From: Massilibacteroides vaginae
GTDB lineage: Bacteria > Bacteroidota > Bacteroidia > Bacteroidales > Tannerellaceae
Direction of reading: 5' to 3'
Assembly: GCF_900178525.1 (NCBI RefSeq)
Contig: NZ_FXDJ01000007.1
Coordinates: 496,001-560,000, forward strand
DNA: 64,000 bases
Shown: piece after piece, positions 37,642 to 46,326 of the stretch
Position numbering within the stretch: the first letter of the stretch is position 1
Layout: each line of letters opens with the position of its first letter
Translations under genes and position numbers: made by a program
Notes under the pieces: model-generated
Database searches by the model: none
Seen by the model: the letters and a program-made list of their open reading frames with translations, nothing else
Told to the model about the DNA's origin: nothing

Positions 37642-38244
37642 TTATCGGATTATATAGATTAATGACAAAGCAATCCGGTCCGGACCAATATAATTGCGAC
37701 CGCCTTCTTTCAGTTTCTCACCACAACGATTACAGTTGTATTTGTCGTACTCAAAGCGGGTATAGCCTGCGCCTATTCCTAATTCCAAATTCCAGCGTTT
37801 CCCTAAAATCCATTGGTAACCTATACCCAAACCCGCACCATAAAAATAACCTTGATAGCGGTGGTCGTCAAGTGTTGGAAAGGCTCCGAACGGTAGTTTA
37901 ACTCCACCAACATTGAACTGTCCGCCATGCGCGTGAATTCCCCAGAAGAAGCCATTAAACACTTCGCATGACCAAAAACGCAGTTCGGGTTGTACCAGCC
38001 AATGTTTAATTTTTTTATTATCAGAGAAGGTCCAGGGATTCAGATTAAAAGGAACCTCGAGTGTTGTTTTCTTTCCGAATCCGAACTCAGCACCTAAATT
38101 TATTGTAGCCGTTGCGTCATACAGTAAATTGGATTTTACCGCGACAGTAGGATAAGTTAGCGCTTGTACGCTTTCCGCATTTTGAGCACCCAAACAACCA
38201 CCAATACATAAAAAAAGAAGAACGAAGAAAGAGATCATCTTCAT
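37642..38244 (-). CDS. DUF3575 outer-membrane barrel-like protein, first gene of the fimbrial operon
   Basis: This 200-residue protein has a signal peptide and DUF3575 features: VAVKSNLLYDATATINLGAE, WLVQPELRFW, GAGLGIGYQWILGKRWNLEL and IGAGYTRFEY. It ends in alternating hydrophobic strands and SLIYIIR, like a small outer-membrane beta barrel. A Cys pair (CNRCG) is near residue 172. The DUF3575/DUF3868 pair recurs at 42162-43236. This copy is first in the operon that holds the fimbrillins, so it probably has a role in their assembly at the outer membrane. No clear TAnnTTTG promoter is found in the 292-bp divergent spacer on this strand. Confidence 0.85.
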   Translation of the reverse strand: MKMISFFVLLFLCIGGCLGAQNAESVQALTYPTVAVKSNLLYDATATINLGAEFGFGKKTTLEVPFNLNPWTFSDNKKIKHWLVQPELRFWSCEVFNGFFWGIHAHGGQFNVGGVKLPFGAFPTLDDHRYQGYFYGAGLGIGYQWILGKRWNLELGIGAGYTRFEYDKYNCNRCGEKLKEGGRNYIGPDRIALSLIYIIR

Positions 38245-38483
38245 ATACAGTTAATTTAATCAATTCTATCAGAGCAATATTAATGTGTTTAAATCGATAA
38301 AATGGTTGATACGCACAAAAAACGTTACGTTTAAATCAGACCTATTCTATTCTTTTGCCTCATTTTATTTCAATATACTTATTGAAATCAAGTGTTAAAA
38401 TTCCACCTACAAAAATACAGAAATTTTAAAAAATAAAATTGCATAAATCCATACAATCATATACATTACATACCTTTTTTTAA

Positions 38484-38491
38484 TATATTTG
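38484..38491 (+). promoter_or_regulatory. Promoter -7 box (TATATTTG) of the TPR/HTH regulator
   Basis: TATATTTG lies 45 bp upstream of the ATG at 38537 in an AT-rich spacer shared with the divergent fimbrial operon. Confidence 0.6.
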
Positions 38492-38536
38492 TCATATAAC
38501 ATCTCACTTTTTATAACATGTATTAGAATTATCTGA

Positions 38537-40018
38537 ATGAAACATTTGATTTTAAGAACCAGCCTATTAACCTTATTCTTGCTAACCATACCTCACTTTC
38601 TATTTGCAAAGGAGGTTGCTAAGGTGAATAAAAACACGGCAGATAGTCTGCTTGATGTATCATTTGATCAATATGTAAAAGTAGATATTGAGGGCAATAT
38701 CAAAACAGCAAGCGAAGCCCTCAATATCAGTAAAAGTCTGAACTATTCCGCGGGAATATCAAAATCCTATTTCTACTTAGCCAGGGCTTTGACTTATCTG
38801 GGAGAGTATGAAAAGTCATTACACTACCTGCAGTTATGCGAAAAAGAACCTTACACGAAAAAGAGTTTCGATATACATTCCGAATTATGCCGGATCAGAG
38901 GACAGGTATTCACCTATCTCGGACTCCCCTCTGCTGCAATCAACGAATTTAAGAAAGGGCTTCTATATGTTAATCGGATAGAAGATGTAAGCAGAAAGGC
39001 ACGACTAACAAGTCTTGCCTATGAAAACTTGACTGTTTGCTACAAGAACATCGAGGAATATGATTCTATGTACTATTGCATAAAACAAAACAACGACCTT
39101 CTTAACAACTATAATTTCCCGTACCACAACCACAACAAGATCAACCTGTACACCATGTACGGCGATTACTTTACAATAACAGAGAAATACGACTCGGCAA
39201 GCTATTTCTTTAATAAAGCAATACTCATTACGAAAGCCAATAAGATGAATTACACTTCATGGATCCACAAACACTGGGGAGATATGGAAATGAAGCGAAA
39301 TAATCCGGATTCTGCGTTAACATACTACTATCTTGCTTTAGACAATCTAAACAAGACGCAAATGAAAAACGAATTTCAGGAGTTATACCAGCAAATGGCA
39401 AAAGCTTATGAGAAAAACGGTGAAATGGATAGTGCTAACTTCTATAGCAACAATGCGATAAGAACAGAAAACGATGTACTTAACGCAAGAAGGGAAGCAA
39501 CTGAAAACGCGTTAAACTTATTAGTATCTGAGGAAGGAAAAAGACTAAACGATACGTTTACCGGTAAAATTAAAAAATTAGCATACCTCCTGACCGGCCT
39601 GTTGGTTATTGTTGCGATTATATGGTTGAAGTGGAGATCAAACCAGAAACAAAAATTAGAGAAATACGAGAAAAAAGTTGAAGTTCTGCGAGGTAGATTA
39701 AACAACAACATGAAAGAACTGATTGATCTGGCTAAAGCGAACGACAATACGTTTATCACACTCTTTATGAAAACGTATCCTACATTTACCAAGAGTATTT
39801 ATCAATCACACCCCGATTTAATCAGTTCCGAATTTTGGTTCTGTGCCATGTTGTTTATGGATTTTTCATCTAAGGAGATTGCCCAATACAGTTTCGTAGA
39901 ACATCGTTCGATACAAATCAGGAAAAGCCGCCTTAGGAAAAAACTGAAACTCAACTCGAATATTGATCTCTATCAATATATAAAGTCATTTCAGGAAAGC
40001 AGCCAGGCTAACCTATAA
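38537..40018 (+). CDS. TPR-containing membrane-bound transcriptional regulator with LuxR-like HTH
   Basis: This 493-residue protein has a signal peptide (SLLTLFLLTIPHFLFAK), several TPR units in the predicted periplasmic part (SKSYFYLARALTYLGEYEKS, DSALTYYYLALDNLNK), and one membrane segment near residues 345-365 (LAYLLTGLLVIVAIIWLKW). It then has a coiled coil and a C-terminal helix-turn-helix (FSSKEIAQYSFVEHRSIQ, then IRKSRLRKKL). This layout is common in Bacteroidetes regulators that sense outside the membrane and bind DNA inside. It is divergent to the fimbrial operon, separated by 292 bp, which makes it a likely controller of that operon. Ligand and targets are unproven. Confidence 0.82.
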   Translation: MKHLILRTSLLTLFLLTIPHFLFAKEVAKVNKNTADSLLDVSFDQYVKVDIEGNIKTASEALNISKSLNYSAGISKSYFYLARALTYLGEYEKSLHYLQLCEKEPYTKKSFDIHSELCRIRGQVFTYLGLPSAAINEFKKGLLYVNRIEDVSRKARLTSLAYENLTVCYKNIEEYDSMYYCIKQNNDLLNNYNFPYHNHNKINLYTMYGDYFTITEKYDSASYFFNKAILITKANKMNYTSWIHKHWGDMEMKRNNPDSALTYYYLALDNLNKTQMKNEFQELYQQMAKAYEKNGEMDSANFYSNNAIRTENDVLNARREATENALNLLVSEEGKRLNDTFTGKIKKLAYLLTGLLVIVAIIWLKWRSNQKQKLEKYEKKVEVLRGRLNNNMKELIDLAKANDNTFITLFMKTYPTFTKSIYQSHPDLISSEFWFCAMLFMDFSSKEIAQYSFVEHRSIQIRKSRLRKKLKLNSNIDLYQYIKSFQESSQANL

Positions 40019-40020
40019 GC

Positions 40021-40914
40021 TTAGAGCTGTTTAAATTTTCCGGGAATAATGATTTGTTTTCTTAGTTCTCCCGGCGTTCCTCCTAATGTGTTTTTACAGA
40101 AGTTGTTGAAATGAGACGGAGATGAGAAGCCAAAGTCTAAGCTGATCTCTTTAAATGGCTTTGTTGACTTAATTAATTCGTCATAAATATCTATAGATGT
40201 TCGTGCCCTGAGCCATCCGGATGGCGTTTCACCAAAGACTTTGTGAAATTTTTTCTCAAATCCGGTCTGACTGTAATTCGATAGATCAGCCAATTCTTTT
40301 ATATTTCTCACGTTTTTGTAATTGGCATAAATGAAATCCAAAAACACCCGGTCTGTCCCTACAACTGATGCAAAAAAAGAAGTTAGTTCCTCTTTGCTGT
40401 ATTCTTCATTTGCAATCAAGGATAATTCTTTAACTTTCATATCAAAATAAGTGCTATCCATAATTCCAAAATCAATGGTGTGGATTAATATCTTAAAAAA
40501 ATTAAGGATGATCGGGGTAAGTTTTAAATACATTTTATCCTTCTCTGTCTTCACAACGGAATCAGTATTTCGGGGCTCAACTTCAAACATTTCCAATGCG
40601 GAAATCTCACCAATATCTTCATAGTTAAAAATTGGAAGAATGACTATTCGTGAATTTACCAAAGCTTTTCGCTCATAAAAAGTACCTCTTTTAATCAAAA
40701 ACACAGCCGGTGCTTTTAATTCTAAAACATCAGATTTATCCATAGAAAACTGCAAAACACCGTCTAAAAGAAATACAAGAAGATGATCTTCAATAAAAAA
40801 ATCCAGACGATCGTCACGCTCAAGGTTGCAAATAAGAAACATTTTTTTATTTAAATCGCTTAAAAGAGACGATATCATATTGTTATTTGCAATAACACTT
40901 GTATTTGTTTTCAT
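40021..40914 (-). CDS. AraC family transcriptional regulator (first of a tandem pair)
   Basis: This 297-residue protein has a C-terminal double helix-turn-helix with AraC hallmarks: VRNIKELADLSNYSQTGFEK and FKEISLDFGFSSPSHFNNFC, ending GGTPGELRKQ. The N-terminal 180 residues have a cupin-like beta pattern (DHLLVFLLDGVLQF), suggesting a small-molecule sensor domain. It is a close relative of the gene just upstream (40926-41825), probably by duplication. It converges with the TPR regulator, with 2 bp between stop codons. Effector unknown; nearby fimbrial or DUF3575 genes are plausible targets. Confidence 0.88.
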   Translation of the reverse strand: MKTNTSVIANNNMISSLLSDLNKKMFLICNLERDDRLDFFIEDHLLVFLLDGVLQFSMDKSDVLELKAPAVFLIKRGTFYERKALVNSRIVILPIFNYEDIGEISALEMFEVEPRNTDSVVKTEKDKMYLKLTPIILNFFKILIHTIDFGIMDSTYFDMKVKELSLIANEEYSKEELTSFFASVVGTDRVFLDFIYANYKNVRNIKELADLSNYSQTGFEKKFHKVFGETPSGWLRARTSIDIYDELIKSTKPFKEISLDFGFSSPSHFNNFCKNTLGGTPGELRKQIIIPGKFKQL

Positions 40915-40925
40915 GCCATCTTAGT

Positions 40926-41825
40926 TTATCCGTTTTCCTCACGCTTCTTTCTCAACTCTCCGGGGGTTGCGCCAAATACCGACTTGCAGTATTTGCTAAA
41001 ATGCGTCGGAGAACAGAAACCACACTCCAAACTTATTTCTTTCAGTGATTTGTTTGAGTAATACAGATCTCCGCTAATACCTATCTTTTTCTTTTCCTTC
41101 AGCCACAAGGAAGGAGGTGTTTTGAAAATTCTTTTAAATTTCTTATCAAAACCTGATTGACTATAATAAGATAATTCCGCAAGTTCCTTTATGTTGTTTA
41201 CATGTTTATAGTTTGTCATAATAAAATCGGAGAAAAGAAAGACATCATCAATAATCGGTGAAAAGAAACGGATTCTTTCCTCTTCCGAAAACTGCAGTTT
41301 GATAAGATACATTAGTTCTGCCAGCTTCAATTCATAATATGTTTCATTCAAAAGAGAAAAGGAAATAGATTCGGCAAAATACGTTATCAATGTACAACAC
41401 TGTTCGTTGATTAAAAATGAAGGCAAAGAATCACCCACTATTTTATCATCAATTTGATTCTTGGTAAGTGTAAGTAAAGATAAACTTAACTTTTCGCTTA
41501 TAAGCGGAAAACAAAGTAATCGTGTTAGAGCAAGAGTTAACCAGTCATAATGTTTATCTTTTGGCAAAAGAAACATCGTCGGCCTATCAATTACAACTGT
41601 ATTGTCATGATCGACTTTAATGCGAACAGATCCCGACAATAAAAACGCCAACGAATGATTTTCAGCTTCATAATCGAAAGAATATCCCTCCTTTAAAAAC
41701 GAAGTTTTAGTGTTTTTATAATGAGCAAGACACTCTACACCTTTACAATCTGTCATAGCAGTAATTAATATTAAGTTTTTATCTATAAGCTTTTTGTATT
41801 GATCCAAAATACCAACAGGCTCCAT
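40926..41825 (-). CDS. AraC family transcriptional regulator (second of a tandem pair)
   Basis: This 299-residue protein has the same architecture as its neighbour. It has a beta-rich N-terminal sensor region (ENHSLAFLLSGSVRIKVDHD) and the AraC-type DNA-binding domain (NNIKELAELSYYSQSGFDKK, SLKEISLECGFCSPTHFSKY). It ends FGATPGELRKK. An 11-bp gap separates it from the next AraC gene, so the two form an operon. The promoter TATTTTTG (minus strand, 41863-41870) lies 38 bp upstream. It is divergent to a second DUF3575-DUF3868 pair across a 336-bp spacer, making that pair a likely target. Confidence 0.88.
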   Translation of the reverse strand: MEPVGILDQYKKLIDKNLILITAMTDCKGVECLAHYKNTKTSFLKEGYSFDYEAENHSLAFLLSGSVRIKVDHDNTVVIDRPTMFLLPKDKHYDWLTLALTRLLCFPLISEKLSLSLLTLTKNQIDDKIVGDSLPSFLINEQCCTLITYFAESISFSLLNETYYELKLAELMYLIKLQFSEEERIRFFSPIIDDVFLFSDFIMTNYKHVNNIKELAELSYYSQSGFDKKFKRIFKTPPSLWLKEKKKIGISGDLYYSNKSLKEISLECGFCSPTHFSKYCKSVFGATPGELRKKREENG

Positions 41826-41862
41826 CGAAAATATCGTATATTCAAGTTTGTTTTATTGTTGG

Positions 41863-41870
41863 CAAAAATA
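41863..41870 (-). promoter_or_regulatory. Promoter -7 box (TATTTTTG) of the AraC gene pair
   Basis: TATTTTTG on the minus strand, 38 bp upstream of the ATG at 41825. Confidence 0.6.
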
Positions 41871-42117
41871 CGCCATGTTCGGCGCATTCTACCATAAACA
41901 GTTTATCGATCTTACTTATTAGTCCATAGATAAATCATATTCAGTGGTTTGTTATCTATAAAAAGCCGGTGTATAACCGTAAATTAACATGGCAAATGTA
42001 AGATAATTCTATTAAAATTATTGATCCGTTGGTTTTATGTACTTCTAATTCTTCACGAAAAAGGCGACGAAAAGCAATAAGAAATGCAAAACGACAACAA
42101 CTATTAACAAATAAGTA

Positions 42118-42125
42118 TATCTTTG
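42118..42125 (+). promoter_or_regulatory. Promoter -7 box (TATCTTTG) of the second DUF3575 gene
   Basis: TATCTTTG, 36 bp before the ATG at 42162. It overlaps the TTG at 42123 that would give a longer frame, showing that the shorter start is right. Confidence 0.65.
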
Positions 42126-42161
42126 CATATCATTGATAAAACCCAAAAGCATCTGTTTTTT

Positions 42162-42725
42162 ATGAAACGAATGATCCTTTTATTATTAACTGTTTTTTCA
42201 TCCGGTTGCCTTTTCGCACAAAGCATAGCGATTAAAAACAATCTTTTATATGATATTACCGCCACGCCCAACCTTGGTTTGGAAGTAGGCTTAAGTAAGC
42301 ACCTGAGTCTTGACCTTACAGCAGGATATCATCCCTGGACTTTAGGCGACGACAAATCGTTAGAGCACTGGCAGGTGCAACCCGAACTACGCTATTGGCT
42401 TTTTGAACGGTTCGACTCGCATTTTTTCGGACTCCATGGTCAGTATATGGACTATGATTTTCTGGGATTCGATCTTCCTTGGGGTATGAAAAAAGAACAT
42501 GGTTATGATGGTACTTCCTGGGGAGCCGGTATTTCTTATGGTTATCAGCTGTATTTAGGTCCGCGCTGGAATATGGAATTTACAATTGGTGGAGGTTACA
42601 GTAACTTTAAATACACCAAATACGCGATCAACGCAGATGGAGAAAAAATTGACGCCGATCAATTTAAAAGAAACTATTACGGATTCACTAAATTAGGAAT
42701 CAGTATTGTATATATAATAAAGTGA
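42162..42725 (+). CDS. DUF3575 outer-membrane barrel-like protein (second copy)
   Basis: This 187-residue protein from the ATG at 42162 begins with a signal peptide (MKRMILLLLTVFSSGCLFAQ). It shows the same motifs as the fimbrial DUF3575 protein at 37642: AIKNNLLYDITATPNLGLEV, WTLGDDKSLEHWQVQPELRY and GPRWNMEFTIGGGYSNFKY. It also has the terminal SIVYIIK. It is a paralogue rather than a recent copy, as many residues differ. It forms an operon with the DUF3868-like gene 4 bp downstream. No fimbrillin gene follows, so its partner fimbriae may be encoded elsewhere, or this may be an orphan module. Confidence 0.85.
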   Translation: MKRMILLLLTVFSSGCLFAQSIAIKNNLLYDITATPNLGLEVGLSKHLSLDLTAGYHPWTLGDDKSLEHWQVQPELRYWLFERFDSHFFGLHGQYMDYDFLGFDLPWGMKKEHGYDGTSWGAGISYGYQLYLGPRWNMEFTIGGGYSNFKYTKYAINADGEKIDADQFKRNYYGFTKLGISIVYIIK

Positions 42726-42729
42726 TATT

Positions 42730-43236
42730 ATGAGACATTTATTCCATATCTTAATAAGTATATTATTCCTTTCAGGAGGACAAGCTCTGTTTGGACAAAA
42801 GGTGTATGAGGGAATGGTCTGTGTGAAGCAAAACATCGCTGAGGTCAAAAATGATTCCGTCTATCTTGAAATGGATATAAGCATTCATGGATTAAATATA
42901 AACAGCAGGGAAAGTCTGGTATTATATCCTACCCTTTTCAACGACACCGATTCTGTTATGTTGCCTCCGGTAATCATAAACGGAAATACGAAACAGAAAA
43001 AGATAAACCGGGCTATCAAATTAAAAGGTCGCTATCCGTCACAAACAAACGCTTATGTAGTGATTGAAAACAGTCCGGTGATTCATCGGGTTATCGACTA
43101 TGAAAAATCGCTTATTTATGCTCCCTGGATGGAAAAAGCAGGACTGAAACTAATCGGAAAAACAACTAATCAGGATGAGAAAACAGTCAATACTTTTGTT
43201 GATATTCTGACTGATGACTTAAAATTAGGAAACTAA
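42730..43236 (+). CDS. Short DUF3868-like protein lacking the OmpA domain
   Basis: This 168-residue protein has a signal peptide (FHILISILFLSGGQALFGQ). It resembles only the N-terminal DUF3868 part of the 474-residue protein at 36214. Shared features are an N-terminal strand VCVKQNIAEVKNDSVYLEMD, LVLYPTLFNDTDSV and APWMEKAGLKLIGKT. The OmpA and TPR parts are absent, and the frame ends naturally, with no relics of them downstream. It is either a minimal member of the family or a truncated paralogue. It is co-transcribed with the DUF3575 gene. Confidence 0.72.
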   Translation: MRHLFHILISILFLSGGQALFGQKVYEGMVCVKQNIAEVKNDSVYLEMDISIHGLNINSRESLVLYPTLFNDTDSVMLPPVIINGNTKQKKINRAIKLKGRYPSQTNAYVVIENSPVIHRVIDYEKSLIYAPWMEKAGLKLIGKTTNQDEKTVNTFVDILTDDLKLGN

Positions 43237-43302
43237 GGTATTCGGATTTCTCAGTAAACATGTTTTCACATTATAAGGCAGTCTGTATTCACATATTGAC
43301 GT

Positions 43303-43310
43303 TATCTTTG
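43303..43310 (+). promoter_or_regulatory. Promoter -7 box (TATCTTTG) of the PatB gene
   Basis: TATCTTTG, 36 bp before the ATG at 43347. Confidence 0.6.
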
Positions 43311-43346
43311 AGGTCTTAAAACGAGTATATCAAAATTACGATAGAA

Positions 43347-44522
43347 ATGAGACAATACAACTTCGACCAAGTGATCGACCGGAAAGGAACAGACTGCATA
43401 AAAGTAGACCTTCTGGAAGAGCGTTTTGGAACAAAAGACTTGACTACCCTGTGGGTAGCAGATATGGACTTCCGCACACCGGACTTTATCGTTAACGCCA
43501 TCCGCAAACGTTGTGATCATGAAATTTTCGGATACACGTACGCTTCTCCGGATTATTACAACAGCATAATTGATTGGCTTCAATACAAACACAACTGGTC
43601 GGTAAAAAAAGAGTGGTTGTCTTATATACCCGGAATTGTTAAAGGGATCGGGTTTGTTCTTCAATGTTTTACCAATCCAGGAGACAAAGTGATAATTCAA
43701 CCACCGGTTTACCATCCGTTTCGCTTAGTACCCCAACAAATGAAACGTGAAGTGGTAAATAACCCACTGAAAATAGTTGACGGTAAATACACGATGGATT
43801 TTGAGCATCTGGAATCGATTATCGACGATAAATGCAAAATATTGATTCTATGCAGCCCGCACAATCCGGCAGGCATTGTTTGGGACAAGGAAACCTTGAT
43901 TAAACTGGCAGCGATATGTAAACGCAATAACATTCTGGTTATTTCCGACGAAATTCACGCGGAAATCGTTTATCCCCAGTTCAGACATTATCCTTTTGCC
44001 ACCGTTTCTCCGGAAGCCGCGTCGTGCAGCATTACCTTTATGGCACCCAGCAAAACCTTTAATATCGCCGGAATCGTTACTTCGTATGCCATTGTGCCGG
44101 ATGATAAATTACGCTCCGAATTCTACCGTTTTCTTGAAGCAGGAGAACTTGCCGACGGAACGATATTTGCTTATACCGCTACAAAAGCAGCCTACACCTA
44201 TGGCGCCGAGTGGTTACAACAGATGCGGAGTTATGTAATAGAAAATGTAAGAACGGTAGATAATTACCTCAAGGCGTACATCCCTAAAATCAAGGCATAC
44301 CCGCCTCAGGCCTCTTTTCTTGTGTGGTTGGATTGCCGGGAACTAAACCTTAGTCAGGCTGAACTTGTTTACTTATTTAAGGACAAAGCCGGATTAGCTT
44401 TGAACGACGGAAAAATGTTCGGCTCCGGAGGTGAAGGATTTATGCGAATGAATGTAGGCTGTTCAAGACTGATTATTGAACAGGCTTTAGAAGCATTAAG
44501 AAAGGCTGTTACAAAGAAATAA
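43347..44522 (+). CDS. PatB/MalY family C-S lyase (PLP-dependent aminotransferase fold)
   Basis: This 391-residue fold-type I PLP enzyme has the family start DRKGTDCIKVD, WVADMDFRTP, the conserved ILCSPHNPAG and SDEIHAEIVY. The PLP lysine is in APSKTFNIAG near residue 230. The C-terminal Arg region reads EGFMRMNVGCSR. Members cleave the C-S bond of cystathionine or other cysteine conjugates, giving a thiol, pyruvate and ammonia. It is monocistronic. Substrate preference (cystathionine beta-lyase or cysteine conjugate lyase) cannot be told from sequence alone. Confidence 0.9.
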   Translation: MRQYNFDQVIDRKGTDCIKVDLLEERFGTKDLTTLWVADMDFRTPDFIVNAIRKRCDHEIFGYTYASPDYYNSIIDWLQYKHNWSVKKEWLSYIPGIVKGIGFVLQCFTNPGDKVIIQPPVYHPFRLVPQQMKREVVNNPLKIVDGKYTMDFEHLESIIDDKCKILILCSPHNPAGIVWDKETLIKLAAICKRNNILVISDEIHAEIVYPQFRHYPFATVSPEAASCSITFMAPSKTFNIAGIVTSYAIVPDDKLRSEFYRFLEAGELADGTIFAYTATKAAYTYGAEWLQQMRSYVIENVRTVDNYLKAYIPKIKAYPPQASFLVWLDCRELNLSQAELVYLFKDKAGLALNDGKMFGSGGEGFMRMNVGCSRLIIEQALEALRKAVTKK

Positions 44523-44527
44523 TATTG

Positions 44528-44535
44528 TAACTTTG
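44528..44535 (+). promoter_or_regulatory. Promoter -7 box (TAACTTTG) of slyD
   Basis: TAACTTTG, 37 bp before the ATG at 44573 and just past the patB stop codon. Confidence 0.6.
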
Positions 44536-44572
44536 TCCGCATATCATTATCAAAACAACATAAAATTAGAAA

Positions 44573-45178
44573 ATGAAAATTTCAACAAACAAGTCCGTTG
44601 CTGTGACATACGACCTGAACGTAGGCGAAGGAGAAGAACGCGAATTAATGGAAAAAGCAACTGTCGAAGCTCCATTGAAGTTTATTTACGGAACAGGCAC
44701 TATGCTTCCGGCATTTGAAAAGGCATTAATGGGTCTTGCTGTAGGAGATACGTTCTCTTTCTCATTGACTCCGGAAGACGCGTACGGAGAATATAACGAA
44801 GAACATGTTTTGGATTTACCGAAGAACATATTCCTGGTTGATGGTAAATTTGATGACGAAACAATCAAAGAAGGAAATACATTACCTATGATGGACTCAA
44901 ACGGAAGCCGTATGAACGGATCTGTTTTAGAGGTAAAAGAAGATGTGGTTGTAATGGACTTCAACCATCCCTTAGCCGGAGAAACATTACACTTCAGCGG
45001 AAACGTAATTGAGATTCACGAAGCGACAGCAGAAGAAATTGCAGCTCTTACCGCCGGTGGTGGATGTAGTTGTGGTGATGGTGGATGCGGTGACGGCGGA
45101 TGTGGCGAAGGCGGCTGCGGATGCGATAGCGGTGAAGAAGGTGAAGGATGTGGTTGCGGATGCGGTAGTTGTCACTAA
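44573..45178 (+). CDS. slyD: SlyD-type FKBP peptidyl-prolyl isomerase with Cys/Gly-rich metal-binding tail
   Basis: This 201-residue protein has an FKBP domain with the SlyD insertion: VTYDLNVGEGEER, GTGTMLPAFEKALMGLAVGD and SLTPEDAYGEYNEEHVLDLP. The IF domain (residues about 70-130) acts as a chaperone flap. The last 40 residues are almost only Gly, Cys, Asp and Glu, with 10 Cys (GGGCSCGDGGCGDGGCGEGG, then the final GCGCGSCH), a likely nickel, zinc or iron binding tail. E. coli SlyD has a His-rich tail, so this Cys-rich version is a clear variation. It is followed 3 bp later by aroC and may be cotranscribed. Confidence 0.93.
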   Translation: MKISTNKSVAVTYDLNVGEGEERELMEKATVEAPLKFIYGTGTMLPAFEKALMGLAVGDTFSFSLTPEDAYGEYNEEHVLDLPKNIFLVDGKFDDETIKEGNTLPMMDSNGSRMNGSVLEVKEDVVVMDFNHPLAGETLHFSGNVIEIHEATAEEIAALTAGGGCSCGDGGCGDGGCGEGGCGCDSGEEGEGCGCGCGSCH

Positions 45179-45181
45179 TTC

Positions 45182-46252
45182 ATGAATTCTTTCGGAAATA
45201 TATTCAGGCTAACGTCGTTCGGCGAATCACATGGAGCCGGGATTGGCGGAGTGATTGATGGTTGCCCTGCCGGTGTAGAATTGGATATGAATTTTATCCA
45301 ACACGAACTGGATCGGCGCAAACCGGGACAATCCCGTATAACGACTCCACGTAAAGAAGACGATGAGGTGCAGTTTCTTTCCGGCATTTATGAAGGTAAA
45401 ACAACAGGTACACCAATCGGATTTATTATCTGGAATAAAAATCAGCATTCAGCTGATTACGACAACATGAAGACGGTTTACAGACCGTCTCATGCTGATT
45501 ATACCTACCAAACCAAATACGGCATTCGAGATCCTCGCGGTGGCGGACGTTCGTCGGCTCGCGAAACAATCGCGCGATGTGTGGCAGGAGCTATTGCTAA
45601 GCTAGCGCTTAAACAATATAACATTCAAATTCAGGCTTACACTTCGCAAGTAGGTGAGATCAGGCTCGAAGAAAACTATACGGCATATAACCTGAACATA
45701 GCTGAAACAAATGCTGTTCGTTGTCCGGATCCGGATAAAGCAATGGAAATGGAGCATTTAATCGCTGAAGTTAAAGCCAAAGGAGATACCATCGGAGGAA
45801 TTATCACTTGCGTAGCAAAGGAAGTTCCTGTAGGCTTAGGTGAACCCGTATTTGGTAAACTTCACGCGGCATTAGGACACGCGATGCTTACCATAAACGC
45901 TGTAAAGGGATTTGAATATGGCGATGGCTTTGAAGCAGCACGTTACAGGGGTTCTGAACGGAATGACCGTTTCTTTAATGATAACGGAAAAATCAATACA
46001 CGCACAAATAACTCCGGAGGGATTCAGGGAGGAATTTCAAACGGGCAGGATATTTATTTCCGGGTAGCGTTTAAATCAGTCGCGACAATTCTAATGGAAC
46101 AAAACACGGTTAACATGGAATCCGAAGAGACTGTTTTAAAAGCGAAAGGACGCCATGATCCGTGTGTATTACCCAGAGCTGTGCCTATTGTAGAGGCCAT
46201 GACAGCCATGACGTTACTGGATTTTCTATTGATACAGAAAACACGTAGTTAA
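45182..46252 (+). CDS. aroC: Chorismate synthase
   Basis: This 356-residue enzyme converts 5-enolpyruvylshikimate 3-phosphate to chorismate with reduced FMN. The signatures are [19 protein letters not shown] at the N-terminus, the conserved [20 protein letters not shown] and [20 protein letters not shown], then [19 protein letters not shown] and the end [16 protein letters not shown]. It catalyses the final step of the shikimate pathway, giving precursors of aromatic amino acids. It follows slyD with a 3-bp gap. A terminator hairpin lies 30 bp past its stop. Confidence 0.97.
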   Translation: MNSFGNIFRLTSFGESHGAGIGGVIDGCPAGVELDMNFIQHELDRRKPGQSRITTPRKEDDEVQFLSGIYEGKTTGTPIGFIIWNKNQHSADYDNMKTVYRPSHADYTYQTKYGIRDPRGGGRSSARETIARCVAGAIAKLALKQYNIQIQAYTSQVGEIRLEENYTAYNLNIAETNAVRCPDPDKAMEMEHLIAEVKAKGDTIGGIITCVAKEVPVGLGEPVFGKLHAALGHAMLTINAVKGFEYGDGFEAARYRGSERNDRFFNDNGKINTRTNNSGGIQGGISNGQDIYFRVAFKSVATILMEQNTVNMESEETVLKAKGRHDPCVLPRAVPIVEAMTAMTLLDFLLIQKTRS

Positions 46253-46282
46253 GATTTTCTTTACTATATTCAGATACCATGT

Positions 46283-46308
46283 AGAGACGCGCGAAATAGT
46301 GCGTCTCT
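46283..46308. terminator. Terminator hairpin between aroC and rlmH
   Basis: AGAGACGC at 46283-46290 pairs with GCGTCTCT at 46301-46308. It separates convergent genes. The following bases are ATATATTTT, a weak U tract. Confidence 0.6.
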
Positions 46309-46326
46309 ATATATTTTACAGCCTAT

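Larger units (their letters stand above)
41826..42161. other. 336-bp divergent spacer between AraC regulators and the second DUF3575 gene
   Basis: It holds two outward TAnnTTTG promoters: 41863-41870 (minus) and 42118-42125 (plus). The intervening 250 bp is AT-rich. No repeats, hairpins with U runs or short genes were recognised. It is a reasonable site for AraC operators, but no inverted motif stands out. Confidence 0.5.
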
